From the NCBI GenBank assembly GCA_036389255.1, contig DASVQI010000028.1:107526-171525 (forward strand): a DNA stretch of 64,000 bases. The letters run 5' to 3'. The translations under genes and the position numbers were made by a program. Shown in pieces: positions 35,355 to 44,791 of the stretch (positions are counted from its first letter, which is position 1; each line of letters starts with the position of its first letter). The stretch comes from JACVRN01 sp036389255 (GTDB taxonomy: Bacteria > Acidobacteriota > Blastocatellia > Pyrinomonadales > Pyrinomonadaceae). The notes beneath the pieces are model-generated. The model had not been told where the DNA came from. It worked only from the letters and a program-made list of their open reading frames with translations, and did no database searches.

Positions 35355-36917
35355 ATGAAAACATACAGCTTAGCCTCTTCCAAAGTCTGTACCGCTTTGT
35401 GCGGCGGTCGTGTCGCGGCGCGTCTGGCAGTGCTGTTGCTCGCGCTCTTTCTGCCCGTAGCAGCTATGGCGCAGAAGCTTCCGTCTGCGGAAAAAGTCGT
35501 GAGCAATTACGTGAAGGCGATTGGCGGCAAGAAGCGCGTGGCGGCTGTGAAGGATGCGCGCTTTGAATGGACTGTGACGCTGAAGGAGCAGTTGATAGGG
35601 CGCGCCGCGACGGAAATGAGAGCGCCTGCGTCCGTGCGCTGGGACTTGATTTTTCAGAACGGCGAGGTTCAGGAGGCCGCTAACTCATCTTCCGCATGGA
35701 TGCGCGGCCTTGACGGAAAGCTTCGCACGTTGACGGACGCGGAGGCGCACGCGGCCAAGCTGCTCGCCATGCTGGATGCCAGCCGTCTCGTTGACTACAA
35801 GAAGCAGAACGTGCTGGCCCGCACGCTCAATCTTGACCAGTCGGAGGCTGAGCCTGCTTACGTCGTGGAGTTCGCCATGCGAAACGGGGCGCGGCTGCGT
35901 TACTGGTTCGGCGCTCGCTCCTTTCTGCTTTTGAAGGTGAGGGACGAGGCGAGGGCGGTCACGCTTCGCTTCAGCGACTACAGGCCGGAAGGCGACCTGC
36001 TTCAACCGCATCGCGTGGAAAGAGAGCTTGGCGGGACTGGCGCGTTGACGCTCACGCTCAACGCGGTGCGCTACAACACGGGCGTCGCCGCGAACAGGTT
36101 CGACCCTCCCGCGTCCGAAGCTCTGGACGTAGATACGCTGCTCAAAGAGGTGGACAAAAATCAGGAGCAGATTGACGAGCGCGTAGGCGACTATACCTTT
36201 CTTGAGCGAAACACCGAGCGGCAGATAAACGGCAAGGGCGAATTGACCAAAGAGACGGTCAGGATTTACGAGGTCTATCCTGTGCCGGGCACAAGGTTCG
36301 TCCGCAAGCTCATCAGCGAGAACGGCGTCGCGCTCACGGGCGAGCGCGCGGCTAAAGAAGAGAAGCGCGTCGCGGAAGAGCTTGAGAAGGCCGAGCGCAA
36401 CCGCCAGAAGGAGGCGGAGAAGCGTGAGCGTGAGAAGAATAAGAAGCAGGATGACGACCCCGGCATCTCCGACTTTCTTCGCACGGCCGAGCTTGTCAGC
36501 CCTCGCCGCGAGCGGCTGCGCGACCGCGAGACGATTGTCTTCGATTTTCGTCCACGCCCCGGCTACAGGCCGCGCAACGATATGGAGTCAATCGCGCAGA
36601 AGCTGACCGGCATCATCTGGATTGACCCCGTAGAGAAGCAGGTGGTGCGACTTGAAGCTCGCCTGACGGACAGCTACAAGGTGGGCGGCGGACTGCTGGC
36701 TTCGATTCGTCCCGGCACCGCCTTCGCGTTCGAGCAGCAGCGCATGGAGGACGGCGTCTGGCTGCCTGTCTTCACGCAGGTCAACGTCTCAGCCAAAATC
36801 CTTCTCTTCAAGGGCATGGAGTTTAACGTCACGCAGGAGTTCAGCAACTACAAGCGCTTCAAGAGCAACGTAGAGGACTACAAGCTGGGCGACAAGCCCG
36901 AGCCGCGCCAGCCCTGA
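35355..36917 (+). CDS. Exported LolA-like/outer-membrane lipoprotein-sorting family protein
   Basis: A 520-aa protein with a long signal peptide (AARLAVLLLALFLPVAAMAQ). Residues ~45-240 look like a LolA-type half-barrel (VVSNYVKAIGGKKRVAAVKD, then FGARSFLLLKVRDEA). The C-terminal half has a charged coiled coil (~335-380; AKEEKRVAEELEKAERNRQ) followed by a second beta-rich region (GIIWIDPVEKQVVRLEARL, TQVNVSAKILLF) that again resembles lipoprotein-binding sheets. It would face the periplasm. The ATG at 35355 is chosen since upstream codons translate a repeat. The function is unproven. Confidence 0.75.
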   Translation: MKTYSLASSKVCTALCGGRVAARLAVLLLALFLPVAAMAQKLPSAEKVVSNYVKAIGGKKRVAAVKDARFEWTVTLKEQLIGRAATEMRAPASVRWDLIFQNGEVQEAANSSSAWMRGLDGKLRTLTDAEAHAAKLLAMLDASRLVDYKKQNVLARTLNLDQSEAEPAYVVEFAMRNGARLRYWFGARSFLLLKVRDEARAVTLRFSDYRPEGDLLQPHRVERELGGTGALTLTLNAVRYNTGVAANRFDPPASEALDVDTLLKEVDKNQEQIDERVGDYTFLERNTERQINGKGELTKETVRIYEVYPVPGTRFVRKLISENGVALTGERAAKEEKRVAEELEKAERNRQKEAEKREREKNKKQDDDPGISDFLRTAELVSPRRERLRDRETIVFDFRPRPGYRPRNDMESIAQKLTGIIWIDPVEKQVVRLEARLTDSYKVGGGLLASIRPGTAFAFEQQRMEDGVWLPVFTQVNVSAKILLFKGMEFNVTQEFSNYKRFKSNVEDYKLGDKPEPRQP

Positions 36918-36929
36918 GCTGCTTGATGG

Positions 36930-39722
36930 CTATTCGCGTCGGGACTTTCTTTGACGACGTGCGCGGCGAGTCTCTTGTTCCGCCATGCGCGTGAGCGGGT
37001 CTGTGTATTGCCTGTAAAGGTCGAAGAGATATTCTAGCCGTTCAAGGTCTGTCTTGAAGCGGCGCGAGCCGTAGGCGGCATCAACCGCTTCGTCGTTGGC
37101 GCGGTGCGCGTCCAGAAGCGGCTTCGGCATGGTGTTCGGGTCATAGAGGTCTGCGAGCGTTGCATCCGGGAATTGTAACCTCGCATCAAGGATGCCTTGC
37201 GCCGTCTGTTCAATCCGCGCTTGCTGCTTTGTCGAAGGCTCTGAAGGCCACGGGAAATTGTTATAGACGAGATTGTTTGAGTAGCGATAATCGCTTTTCA
37301 GTCACCCGCAGATTTGGCGCATCCATGCCATGTGCATCGCGGAAGTCAACACGCCAAAGTGATAAAGCGTTGCGTCCAGCACGGCTGAGCAGGAGTTAGC
37401 AACAATATAATCTCTGGGAAAAAAGGCAATTGGAACATAAATACGATTTTCTGATGAGTGCAGAGGAATAAGGACGTAATCGCTTTCAGGTTGACGAATC
37501 TCTCCGAATAAGTACGGAGTGGCTGCTAGCTTTACGGTCGCAGGCTTTTTACTTTTCTTGCGAAACTCTCGTACAGCTTGGACTCGTTCTAGGACTTTTG
37601 GAAGCCCACGCCATTCATTCGGACTTATATCTTTGAGCCATAAACACCAGCGATTCTCTCCATGAATAAACTCATGTGCGCTAACAAAGGGTAATACATA
37701 CCTTTCTGCTTCAAGCTCTTTCGCCAAAAGCTCTGTCCGTTCTTCATCAGTAAGTAAAAGGTGCCCTTCGTCTGTCGGTTTACTCCCGTACAAAATTTCA
37801 GGGGCATTGCAGAGCGGCTTGTTTCGGCTAGTAAGAACTATGTCGCTGTAGTCAACAAGATACGGATTGATATTCTTTGCTTGGATTTCGTGTGGCTCAG
37901 ATATAGGCGTTTCATAGTCAAAAAGGTGCTTGATGCTCACATCAAATAATGCAAAACCGATAATCACGCAATGAACGGCTGCCCTGCCTCGCGCTTCGTT
38001 GTTCCACTTGAACGTGCGATGCGCGAAGTGAATCTTCACGCCGCGCTCTAATAAGTAGCTCCACAGGATGCCGACCTGTTCGCCCTGCGTAATAGAGTTG
38101 GTCGAGACGAAAGCGACTTTGATACGTGTGCCCTGAATGAACTGTGCCGCTTTGACATACCAAGCCGCGACGTAATCGAGCGTGCGATAGTTTGCGACTT
38201 CGGCGCACGCCAAATCCATGTCGGCTGTCTGCTCCGCGCTACGTTTATCCTTCCCCACGAATGGCGGGTTGCCGAGGATGTAGAGCGTCGTTTCCGTGTC
38301 GTTGCCTTCGGGGCTGACGACTTTACGCCAGTCAACACGGAGGGCGTTTGCATTCAGGACGTGGGGCGTCTTACTGAGCGGCAGGCGCGCGTAGCTCAGG
38401 CCGAACTCCGCCGACAGCCTCATGTTGGCCTGATGGTCTGTCAGCCACAGGGCGACCGTAGCAATCTGGGCGGGGAACTCTTCGTACTCGATGCCGTAAA
38501 AGGAATCAACGTCAACCTTGGAGAGCTTCGTTACGTCCAGCACAAGCTGGCTCCCGCCGGAAGGCTTGTTGAGTTGTTTCAGAATCTCAATCTCTAACAG
38601 GCGCACCTCGCGGTAGGTGATGACGAGAAAGTTTCCGCTCCCGCATGCCGGGTCGAAGAACTTCAAACGCGCGAGCTTTTCATGAAACTGTCTGAGGCGC
38701 GAAGCATTGTGTTTGATTGATTCAAACTCACTGTAAAGCTCGTCAAGGAAAAGCCCGCGCACGACTTTCAGAATATTCTGCTCGCTGGTGTAATGCGCCC
38801 CGAGGTTGCGCCGCTTCTCCTTGTCCATAGCGGATTGAAAGAGCGAGCCGAAGATGGCGGGCGACACCTTGCTCCAATCGAAAGAGCAGGCTTCAATCAA
38901 CGTTCGCCGCATCTTCCGATTGAAGAAAGGCAGGTCTATGCGCTGCGCAAAGAGCGCGCCGTTGACGTGCGGGAATTGCTGTAAATCTTCATCCAGATTT
39001 CTCTGCCTTTCGGCCACGGGCGTATCCAGTAGCTGAAACAACAGGCTCAGCATAGCGCCCAGATTCGCGCCCGATTCGTCGCTCTTTTCTTCAAGAAAGA
39101 ATCGAAAATGGTCTTTAGGAAAGATGCCCGTGTCATCTGCGAACAGGCAGTAAACGAGGCGCACAAGAAAGACCTCAAGCTTGTGCCCCTCGTAGCCGCT
39201 ATCCTTCAGCGCGTCATGAAGCTCGCCCATCTTTAAGGCGACTTCAATGTTAACCGGGTCTTGGTCTTTATAGGTGCGCTTGGTGTAGCCGGAGATGAAG
39301 CCGAACAGGTGAATCCTGTCGGGCAGCTCTTCCAGAGAAAAAGAGTGTTCTTCGTTCGTATCGAGGTCGAACAGGCGGAAGCTGCCGAAGTCCGAGATGA
39401 TGACGAACTGCGGCACCTCTTTATCGTCTATGCTTTCCAGATATTCGAAGGCTTGCGAGGTGGCTTTGTCCAGATTCTGACCGCGCGATTTATGTTCGGC
39501 CAGCAAGACGCCGCGCCAGAACAGGTCTATTGCCCCATACCTGCCGCCACTCTTTTTAACAGCCTTCTCAAAGACCGCCACCTTGCGCCGTTTCACGCCG
39601 AAGATTTCCAGAAACTCATTCCAGAATGTTTGCGCCTCGGCGCGCTCGCGCGTCTCGTCCCTCCATTCATGTACAAAGGCGACGGCGTTGTTTCTGATTT
39701 CTGCTTGGGTTAACTGAGGCAT
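36930..39722 (-). pseudogene. MmeI-like Type IIL restriction-methylation enzyme interrupted by an in-frame TGA
   Basis: Single-chain restriction-modification enzyme family. Near residues 62-82 a nuclease motif is seen (AIDLFWRGVLLAEHKSRG: D, then E-x-K). The N6-adenine methylase motifs are FDPACGSGNF (~354) and NPPF (~486), followed by a target-recognition region. The frame stops at TGA 37302-37304 (codon 807) right after MAWMRQICG, then continues in the same frame for 123 more codons to 36930 with typical C-terminal sequence (LKSDYRYSNNLVYNN, FPWP, MPKPLLDAHRANDEAVD). Total 930 codons matches the ~919 aa of MmeI. An Arg CGA changed to TGA fits. ATG 39722 is chosen; 39779 is also open. Probably inactive, or split into two chains. 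Confidence 0.85.
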
Positions 39723-39800
39723 CTCTACGTTATTTGACGGAAAATGCTGTAAGGCTGTTTTGCAGGGGAAGGGTCGCAAACGTAGAGAATAAAGTCAAAT

Positions 39801-39949
39801 TCGCAGGCCAATTTCAAAATCGTTCACCGCAGAGGCGCAGAGAAACGCGGAGTACGCGCAGAGAGTTGAGCTTTTTCTCCGCGCCTCACTTTGCGTCTCT
39901 CTGCGTCTCTGCGGTGAATTACTTCTTTAGATTTCTGACTGACCCATTA
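39801..39949 (+). mobile_element. ~150-bp MITE-like element (copy B)
   Basis: Same order as copy A: CAATTTCAAAATC, then CACCGCAGAGGCGCAGAGA, a core, then TCTCTGCGTCTCTGCGGTG, AATTACTTCTTTAGATTTCT and a TGACCCATTA end. The left terminal repeat is degenerate (AGGCCA). It separates the restriction-modification gene from the 21-bp tandem array. Confidence 0.7.
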
Positions 39950-40009
39950 GCCAAAAATCGGCTATTTCTAACGGAAAGTTGCGATTTCCTAGGAAAAACC
40001 GCATTTTCA

Positions 40010-40245
40010 GCCTTCGGGAGAGCGATTTTGGCCTTCAGGATTGCAATCCCGAGGCTCAGGAACGCAATCCTGAGCCTCGGGAACGTAATCCCGAGGCTTG
40101 GTATCGCAAAACCTAAGCTTAGAATCGCAATCCTGTGCCCTGGGATTACAATCCCGAGGCACAGGATTGCGATTCTAGGCTTGAGAATTGCGATTCCGGG
40201 TGCGAAAATAGCGACTCTAAACGCGAAAATCCGGCTTGCCGGTAA
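40010..40245. repeat. 21-bp tandem array with a palindromic core
   Basis: About 11 degenerate copies of a 21-bp unit. The best-preserved half is GGATTGCAATCC, itself a perfect 12-bp palindrome, followed by a 9-bp spacer such as CGAGGCTCA. Because 21 is a multiple of three, both strands are open and would give heptad peptides (RIAIPRL types). Neighbouring spacers are sometimes complementary (CGAGGCTCA and TGAGCCTCG). I do not call a protein here. Confidence 0.85.
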
Positions 40246-40443
40246 CAATTCCATCGCTTTACCAGCCAAAAATTCGCGTTTTTCGGTCGAGCTAACGGGC
40301 AGGTTGCAGGGCGTTATGCGCTATTTCCCACAGGCGCACGCGCTCATTGAACGAAACCGTTTCGGCGTGCCTCACAAGCACGTTTCACATTAAAACGTCC
40401 CCAACAGTGCGCCCTCTTTTAGCGCACAGATAAGGAAACTCAC

Positions 40444-40791
40444 ATGCCTGGAAGTCCAAAAGATGTAGAAGAGAAGATACACAGAATGCTGAACGCGTGG
40501 GAGACGCTTGCGCCCGACAAAACCTTCGGCGGGATGGGCCTCCCACATTTTCGAGCACTGACACAAATCTCGCTCGACGCACGCGACCGCATAGACCAGC
40601 TTGAAGACCAGCTCAAACACGCACAGGCCGAGCGCGACAGAGCCGACGAAGCCTTTAATGAGAAAGCACAACTGATAGTCAACGGAGTCCTGGCAGACCC
40701 GACCGAAGGCCCCGACTCCGCTCTCTACGAAGCCTTCGGCTACAAACGAAAGAGCGAGCGCCGTACCGGCCTCACACGCAAACGCACATAA
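40444..40791 (+). CDS. Conserved-looking small protein of unknown function
   Basis: A 115-aa soluble protein with AAGGA 7 bases before the ATG. The central helix is charged and coiled-coil-like (ARDRIDQLEDQLKHAQAERDR), with a Gly-rich patch near residue 29 (FGGMGLP) and a basic C-terminus (GYKRKSERRTGLTRKR). No family is assigned. It lies after the tandem array in the accessory stretch, but its codon use looks like the host's. Confidence 0.7.
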   Translation: MPGSPKDVEEKIHRMLNAWETLAPDKTFGGMGLPHFRALTQISLDARDRIDQLEDQLKHAQAERDRADEAFNEKAQLIVNGVLADPTEGPDSALYEAFGYKRKSERRTGLTRKRT

Positions 40792-40816
40792 AGCAGATTG
40801 AGCCACAACCCCGGGA

Positions 40817-40862
40817 GAGAGCGCGTCCGCCTTCTGCTTTCAGGAAAGACAGACGCGCTCTC
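40817..40862 (+). terminator. Hairpin after the 115-aa gene
   Basis: GAGAGCGCGTC (40817-40827) pairs perfectly with GACGCGCTCTC (40852-40862) across a 24-base loop. It begins 25 bases past the stop and lacks a strong T-run, so termination is plausible but not certain. Confidence 0.45.
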
Positions 40863-40994
40863 CTCACATCCTTGCCACTACTCATACCGCCGCCGCCCTG
40901 AAGGAGAATTACCGCTTCAGGTAAAACAACAGAAGAGCGATTGCGGTATAATCAGTGTTAGATTGCTTCTTGTTTTATAAGGAGAGTAATTATC

Positions 40995-42005
40995 ATGAAA
41001 AGAAGTATTCTGATTCTCACCTGTTTTGTAATCTTGATTTCTCTGGCTAGACCTGAAGCAAAAAGGAACTCAGACGGCTTATTCTCTATTCTTCGGGATG
41101 GTAAAGTTGGTTTTATTGACCGAACAGGTAAGATTGTTATCAAACCTCAGTTTGAAATGGCTGACGATTTTTCTGAGGGATTAGCTCGAATAACAATCAC
41201 TACTGATCCCCGTTCTTACCCATTTATTAAACATGGCTATATTGATACGATAGGCCGGATTGCTATCAAACCACAATTTGACGAAGCTTATGATTTTTCT
41301 GAAGGTCTTGCTCTGGTGAAGAATGGCGATCTGCACGGCTTTATTGATAAGACGGGACAAATGATAATCAAACCACAGTTCTATGGTGCGCGAGGGGCTG
41401 GTTTCTCGGAAGGCTTGGCGGGTGTGGCGATGAATGGAAAGTGGGGCTACATTGATAATACTGGAAAGTTAGCGATACCTCTTCAATTTGATTATGAAGG
41501 TGACTTCTCTGAAGGCTTATCTTGGGTATATGTTGGGCGAAAGGCGGGATACATTGATAAATCCGGGAAGATAGTTATCCAGCCGCAATTTGATGAGGCA
41601 CTGAATTTTTCTGAAGGACTCGCAACTGTCAAAATCGGAGGCAAATGGGGTTATATTGATAAAACAGGCAAGGTGGTAATCAGACCGCAATTTAATAGCG
41701 TTTATGAATTTTCCGAAGGATTGGCTCGCGTATCAAAGGGCGATAAATTCGGCTTTATAGATAAATCCGGAGAGATGGTAATTGAGGAGAGGTATGATGT
41801 AATGACAAGTGATTTCTCTGAAGGTCTCGCACCGGTTTGTTCAAATGACAAGTGTGGTTATATCAATAAATCCGGTGAGATGGTCATTAAGCCAGAGTTT
41901 GATTTGGCGCTTCCTTTTTCTGAAGGAATTGCACAGGTTCATGTTGGAATTGGTATCGGTTACATTGATAAATCAGGGAAATATATATGGCAGCCATCTG
42001 ATTAA
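40995..42005 (+). CDS. WG-repeat protein
   Basis: A 336-aa exported protein with AAGGAG 10 bases before the ATG and a TATAAT box at 40947-40952. A short signal peptide (ILILTCFVILISLA) precedes about seven WG/KWG repeats of ~40 residues, each with a GxIDxTGK(x)VIKPQF-type strand pair and FSEGLA (for example GYIDKTGKVVIRPQF, DFSEGLSWV). Such repeats form beta-sheet ligand or protein surfaces; no activity can be stated. The coding DNA is clearly more AT-rich than the flanks, as for a recently acquired gene. A MITE-like element follows 38 bases later. Confidence 0.92.
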   Translation: MKRSILILTCFVILISLARPEAKRNSDGLFSILRDGKVGFIDRTGKIVIKPQFEMADDFSEGLARITITTDPRSYPFIKHGYIDTIGRIAIKPQFDEAYDFSEGLALVKNGDLHGFIDKTGQMIIKPQFYGARGAGFSEGLAGVAMNGKWGYIDNTGKLAIPLQFDYEGDFSEGLSWVYVGRKAGYIDKSGKIVIQPQFDEALNFSEGLATVKIGGKWGYIDKTGKVVIRPQFNSVYEFSEGLARVSKGDKFGFIDKSGEMVIEERYDVMTSDFSEGLAPVCSNDKCGYINKSGEMVIKPEFDLALPFSEGIAQVHVGIGIGYIDKSGKYIWQPSD

Positions 42006-42043
42006 CCGTAGCACGCAATCTAACAACTCATTCAACCGGAGAG

Positions 42044-42194
42044 TAGTGGGTCAGTTAGAAATCTAAACAAGTAATTCACCGCAGAGGCGCGGAGAAACGC
42101 AGAGGAAAGCGCAGAGAGTTGAATGCTTTTCTCCGCGCCCCCTCTCGCGTCTCTCTGCGCCTCTGCGGTGATTGATTTTGAAATTGACCCATCA
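42044..42194 (-). mobile_element. ~150-bp MITE-like element (copy C, inverted)
   Basis: Inverted relative to copies A and B: on the plus strand TAGTGGGTCAGTTAGAAAT, AATTCACCGCAGAGGCGCGG, a core, CTCTGCGCCTCTGCGGTG, then TTTTGAAATTGACCCATCA. Its ends match best as imperfect inverted repeats (GGGTCA and TGACCC). The reversed orientation supports a discrete unit rather than a local duplication. Confidence 0.75.
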
Positions 42195-42354
42195 CCAACC
42201 GGAGCCCGCCGTAGCAATCTTTTCAACTTGATTCCTCTGATGAGAGATGCCGTCTCAAAAGGCGGGCTCTCACGGTTTCGCCGCGCGGCGGAAACGCCCT
42301 TCAATTTAATTTACGAAGTGAGGCCGTGACCGCGCGTGACTTAAGCTCACACGG

Positions 42355-44526
42355 TTACTGAACCTCGAAGCGGACTCGCTGTGACGCGCTCGCCTTGGCC
42401 ATGCGGTCTGTGGCTGTGACTTGCAGCACGTATTGTCCCGCACGCAGCTCTTGCAGTGGAATCTCCGCCGCGTAAGCAAGGTGCGTTAGCTCTTTAGATT
42501 CGGTCGAAAGCTGACGCTGCGGCATGGTAATCACTAGCTGGCCGTTGCGGAAAATCTGTACCTGAAGCGCAACGTCCGGCTGAGCGTTTGGTGCTGCGGC
42601 CTTCGCGGCGTTGTAGATGTAGACCAGAAAACGCAGATTGGACGAGCGCTCGAACCTGCGGTCTACGCTGATGGTCGCGCCTTCAACCAGCGTGTCGGGC
42701 TTCTTCTCCTCCTGCTCTGCGCCGGGCCTTCGCTCGCCCACTATGAGGCTGCTCATGGAGAAGCCCTGCCTTGAGAGGTCTGGTATCTCGACCCACTCCA
42801 CAGCGCTGCCCGTCCGGCCGCTCGCGCGGTCAATCGCCGCCACCCGCACCTGATAAAGCCCCGGCTTAAGCGTCGCACGGTAATTGTAGATGATGTCCGG
42901 CGGCCTGCCGCCTTCGGAAGATGGCGGGGTCACGGTCAGGCGATGATTGAAATTATCCACGGCCTTGCCCGCGGCATCGAAGACTGTGCCAGTTATGTCA
43001 ACTACGGCTGTGGGCTTGTCTCCCTGCGGCTCGAATTTGAGCGCTTCGGTTTCGACCTTCATCGAGGCCACAAGTGTTGAGCCACTGGCGGCAGTGTCTA
43101 TGTAGCTCAGAGCGAGCCACGTCGGAATCTCCCGTTTCGGTAGGAGCGAGTTGAGCGCCCTGCGCAGAGGGTCTGCACGCTCACCCGTCCCCGCGCCCGC
43201 AGACTCATTCCGCTTGGCTTCAGGCGTAGTCTCGAAGTACCCGCGCTGAAACTTAACAGACAACTCCGGTCTATTCTTGACACGCACCTCTATGCGGTGA
43301 AACTTTTTGCCGTCGCCCGTTTCATTAGGACGCCACGCCAGCAGATAGTAGTTCGAGGTTTCCCTGAGCGCGTTGGTCAATTCCGGCCCGAGCCTGTTCG
43401 TGTTGTGAATGAAACGCCCGCCCGTGTCGGCCGCTAGCCTGTTGAGTATATCCTCTCCAACTACGCGAGTAGCGAGCGCCACGCTGCCGGTGGGAACGTT
43501 CTCAACGGTCGCGTCCATCATGTCCGTGACAAGACCTCTCGCATCCATCGTGTAAATCATGACGCCGGAGCGTATCGAGGCATCAACGATGCTCCGCAGC
43601 CTGTCCAGCATGGCACTGTTTCTGGCGTCCATTGCAAAGCCGTCCGAGAGGAAAAAGACCAGCTTGCGGCCGGGCAAAGCGGCGGCGCGGCGTGCCAGCG
43701 CCTCCAGCGCCGAAAGCGTGGCCTTGCTGAAAGCGGCGGCCTGCTGTAATAGAATTCTGGCTCGCTGGCCGACCATCTCCTGTGCCTTCGGCGCAGGGAC
43801 GTTCCATACTCTCATCGTTTCCTTTACAAAAAAGGTTGCGAGAGCTTTATCGCCCTGGTCTATCAACATCGCCTGCCCCTCGGTCATAACCGGCGCTTCA
43901 ATATCGCGCGTGGCATAATTCCTGTAGGCCAAGCGGGCCACGGCCATCTTCAGCACATCCTTGTTGCTCGTGTACTGCTGAAGAAATCCTATCTGCCCGC
44001 CCGATGAGGTGATGGCCACGAGGTCGTTCTGCCCCATCTCCTTATCTATAAATCTGATGATGTCGTCCTTCGTCCTCTTCAAGCTATCGGGGGCCATGTG
44101 CGTGTCGTCTACGAAGAAGATTATGACGCGCCCTCGCTCCGCAGGCTTCGGCGCTAGCGTATCCTTAGACGTGTCCTGCACCTTCACACCGGCATCACTG
44201 CGCGCAGCCTCCAGTGGCGCGTCCTCTCGTGCGCTGCCTGCCGCCACACGCTCGAAGAAGCCGACTTCGATTGGCTTGCCGTCAACCTTCAGCTCGAAGT
44301 CCTCTTTCTTCAAATCCTCTACGAATCTCCCCTGCTTGTCGAAGACGGACACACCTGTCTGCACAAGGTCGGTCGAAATCCGTATGACTCCCTCCTCCTG
44401 CTCTTGCTGTCCCGGTTGAGAAGTCTCCTGATTCTGTTGCTGGCCCGGCGTACTGATGCCGCAAATCTGTAAGAGAAGCGAAGCCGCACAGAGAAGTAGA
44501 AGCTGGCGAGTGTAGATTTTCTTCAT
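42355..44526 (-). CDS. Exported VWA-domain protein (Acidobacterial VWFA-related type)
   Basis: A 723-aa protein from the ATG at 44526 (MKKIYTRQ). A signal peptide (LLLLCAASLLLQICG) and Gln-rich stretch precede a domain starting RISTDLVQTGVSVFDKQGR and a von Willebrand A-type region (RGRVIIFFVDDTHMAPDSLKR, RKLVFFLSDGFAMDARN). The metal-site pattern is FVDDTHM rather than the classic DxSxS, so metal binding may be altered. The C-terminal ~270 residues are beta-rich (PGLYQVRVAAIDRASGRTG, GQYVLQVTATDRMAKA). This type of secreted VWA protein is common in Acidobacteriota but its job is unknown. Confidence 0.87.
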   Translation of the reverse strand: MKKIYTRQLLLLCAASLLLQICGISTPGQQQNQETSQPGQQEQEEGVIRISTDLVQTGVSVFDKQGRFVEDLKKEDFELKVDGKPIEVGFFERVAAGSAREDAPLEAARSDAGVKVQDTSKDTLAPKPAERGRVIIFFVDDTHMAPDSLKRTKDDIIRFIDKEMGQNDLVAITSSGGQIGFLQQYTSNKDVLKMAVARLAYRNYATRDIEAPVMTEGQAMLIDQGDKALATFFVKETMRVWNVPAPKAQEMVGQRARILLQQAAAFSKATLSALEALARRAAALPGRKLVFFLSDGFAMDARNSAMLDRLRSIVDASIRSGVMIYTMDARGLVTDMMDATVENVPTGSVALATRVVGEDILNRLAADTGGRFIHNTNRLGPELTNALRETSNYYLLAWRPNETGDGKKFHRIEVRVKNRPELSVKFQRGYFETTPEAKRNESAGAGTGERADPLRRALNSLLPKREIPTWLALSYIDTAASGSTLVASMKVETEALKFEPQGDKPTAVVDITGTVFDAAGKAVDNFNHRLTVTPPSSEGGRPPDIIYNYRATLKPGLYQVRVAAIDRASGRTGSAVEWVEIPDLSRQGFSMSSLIVGERRPGAEQEEKKPDTLVEGATISVDRRFERSSNLRFLVYIYNAAKAAAPNAQPDVALQVQIFRNGQLVITMPQRQLSTESKELTHLAYAAEIPLQELRAGQYVLQVTATDRMAKASASQRVRFEVQ

Positions 44527-44674
44527 GACAGTTTTCTGGCAGATAAGGTGAAGGCCGGGGAGAACCGCGACAGATAATAGCACCGACTGTGACCGTCAGG
44601 AAATGCTTTGAGCATCACGCTATGAAGAGTACGCGCGAAGGCTTGAGCGTAAGAACGAGCGGTTCGATAAAAGT

Positions 44675-44736
44675 AGCTAAAGAGAGACGAGGCTTCGTAG
44701 CATTCATGCACTACGAAGCCTCATCTCTCTTTAGCT
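44675..44736. terminator. 26-bp inverted repeat between VWA and lectin-like genes
   Basis: Arms 44675-44700 and 44711-44736 pair with one mismatch around the 10-base loop CATTCATGCA. It lies 55 bases after the lectin-like gene stop (minus strand), so it probably terminates that gene. There is no clear 7- or 8-base period. Confidence 0.75.
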
Positions 44737-44791
44737 CTACTCTCAACAGCGAATGGCTGCGGCCGGGGCGCAGCCGACATTGAGTGGCCCG

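Noticed and set aside
40010..40245. CRISPR array
   Set aside because: Units are contiguous 21-mers with no unique spacers of constant length, and no cas genes are near.
39734..40393. A 219-codon open frame over the 21-bp tandem array
   Set aside because: Its openness follows from the 21-bp period; both strands are open, the predicted peptides are low-complexity, and it also crosses the MITE-like element.
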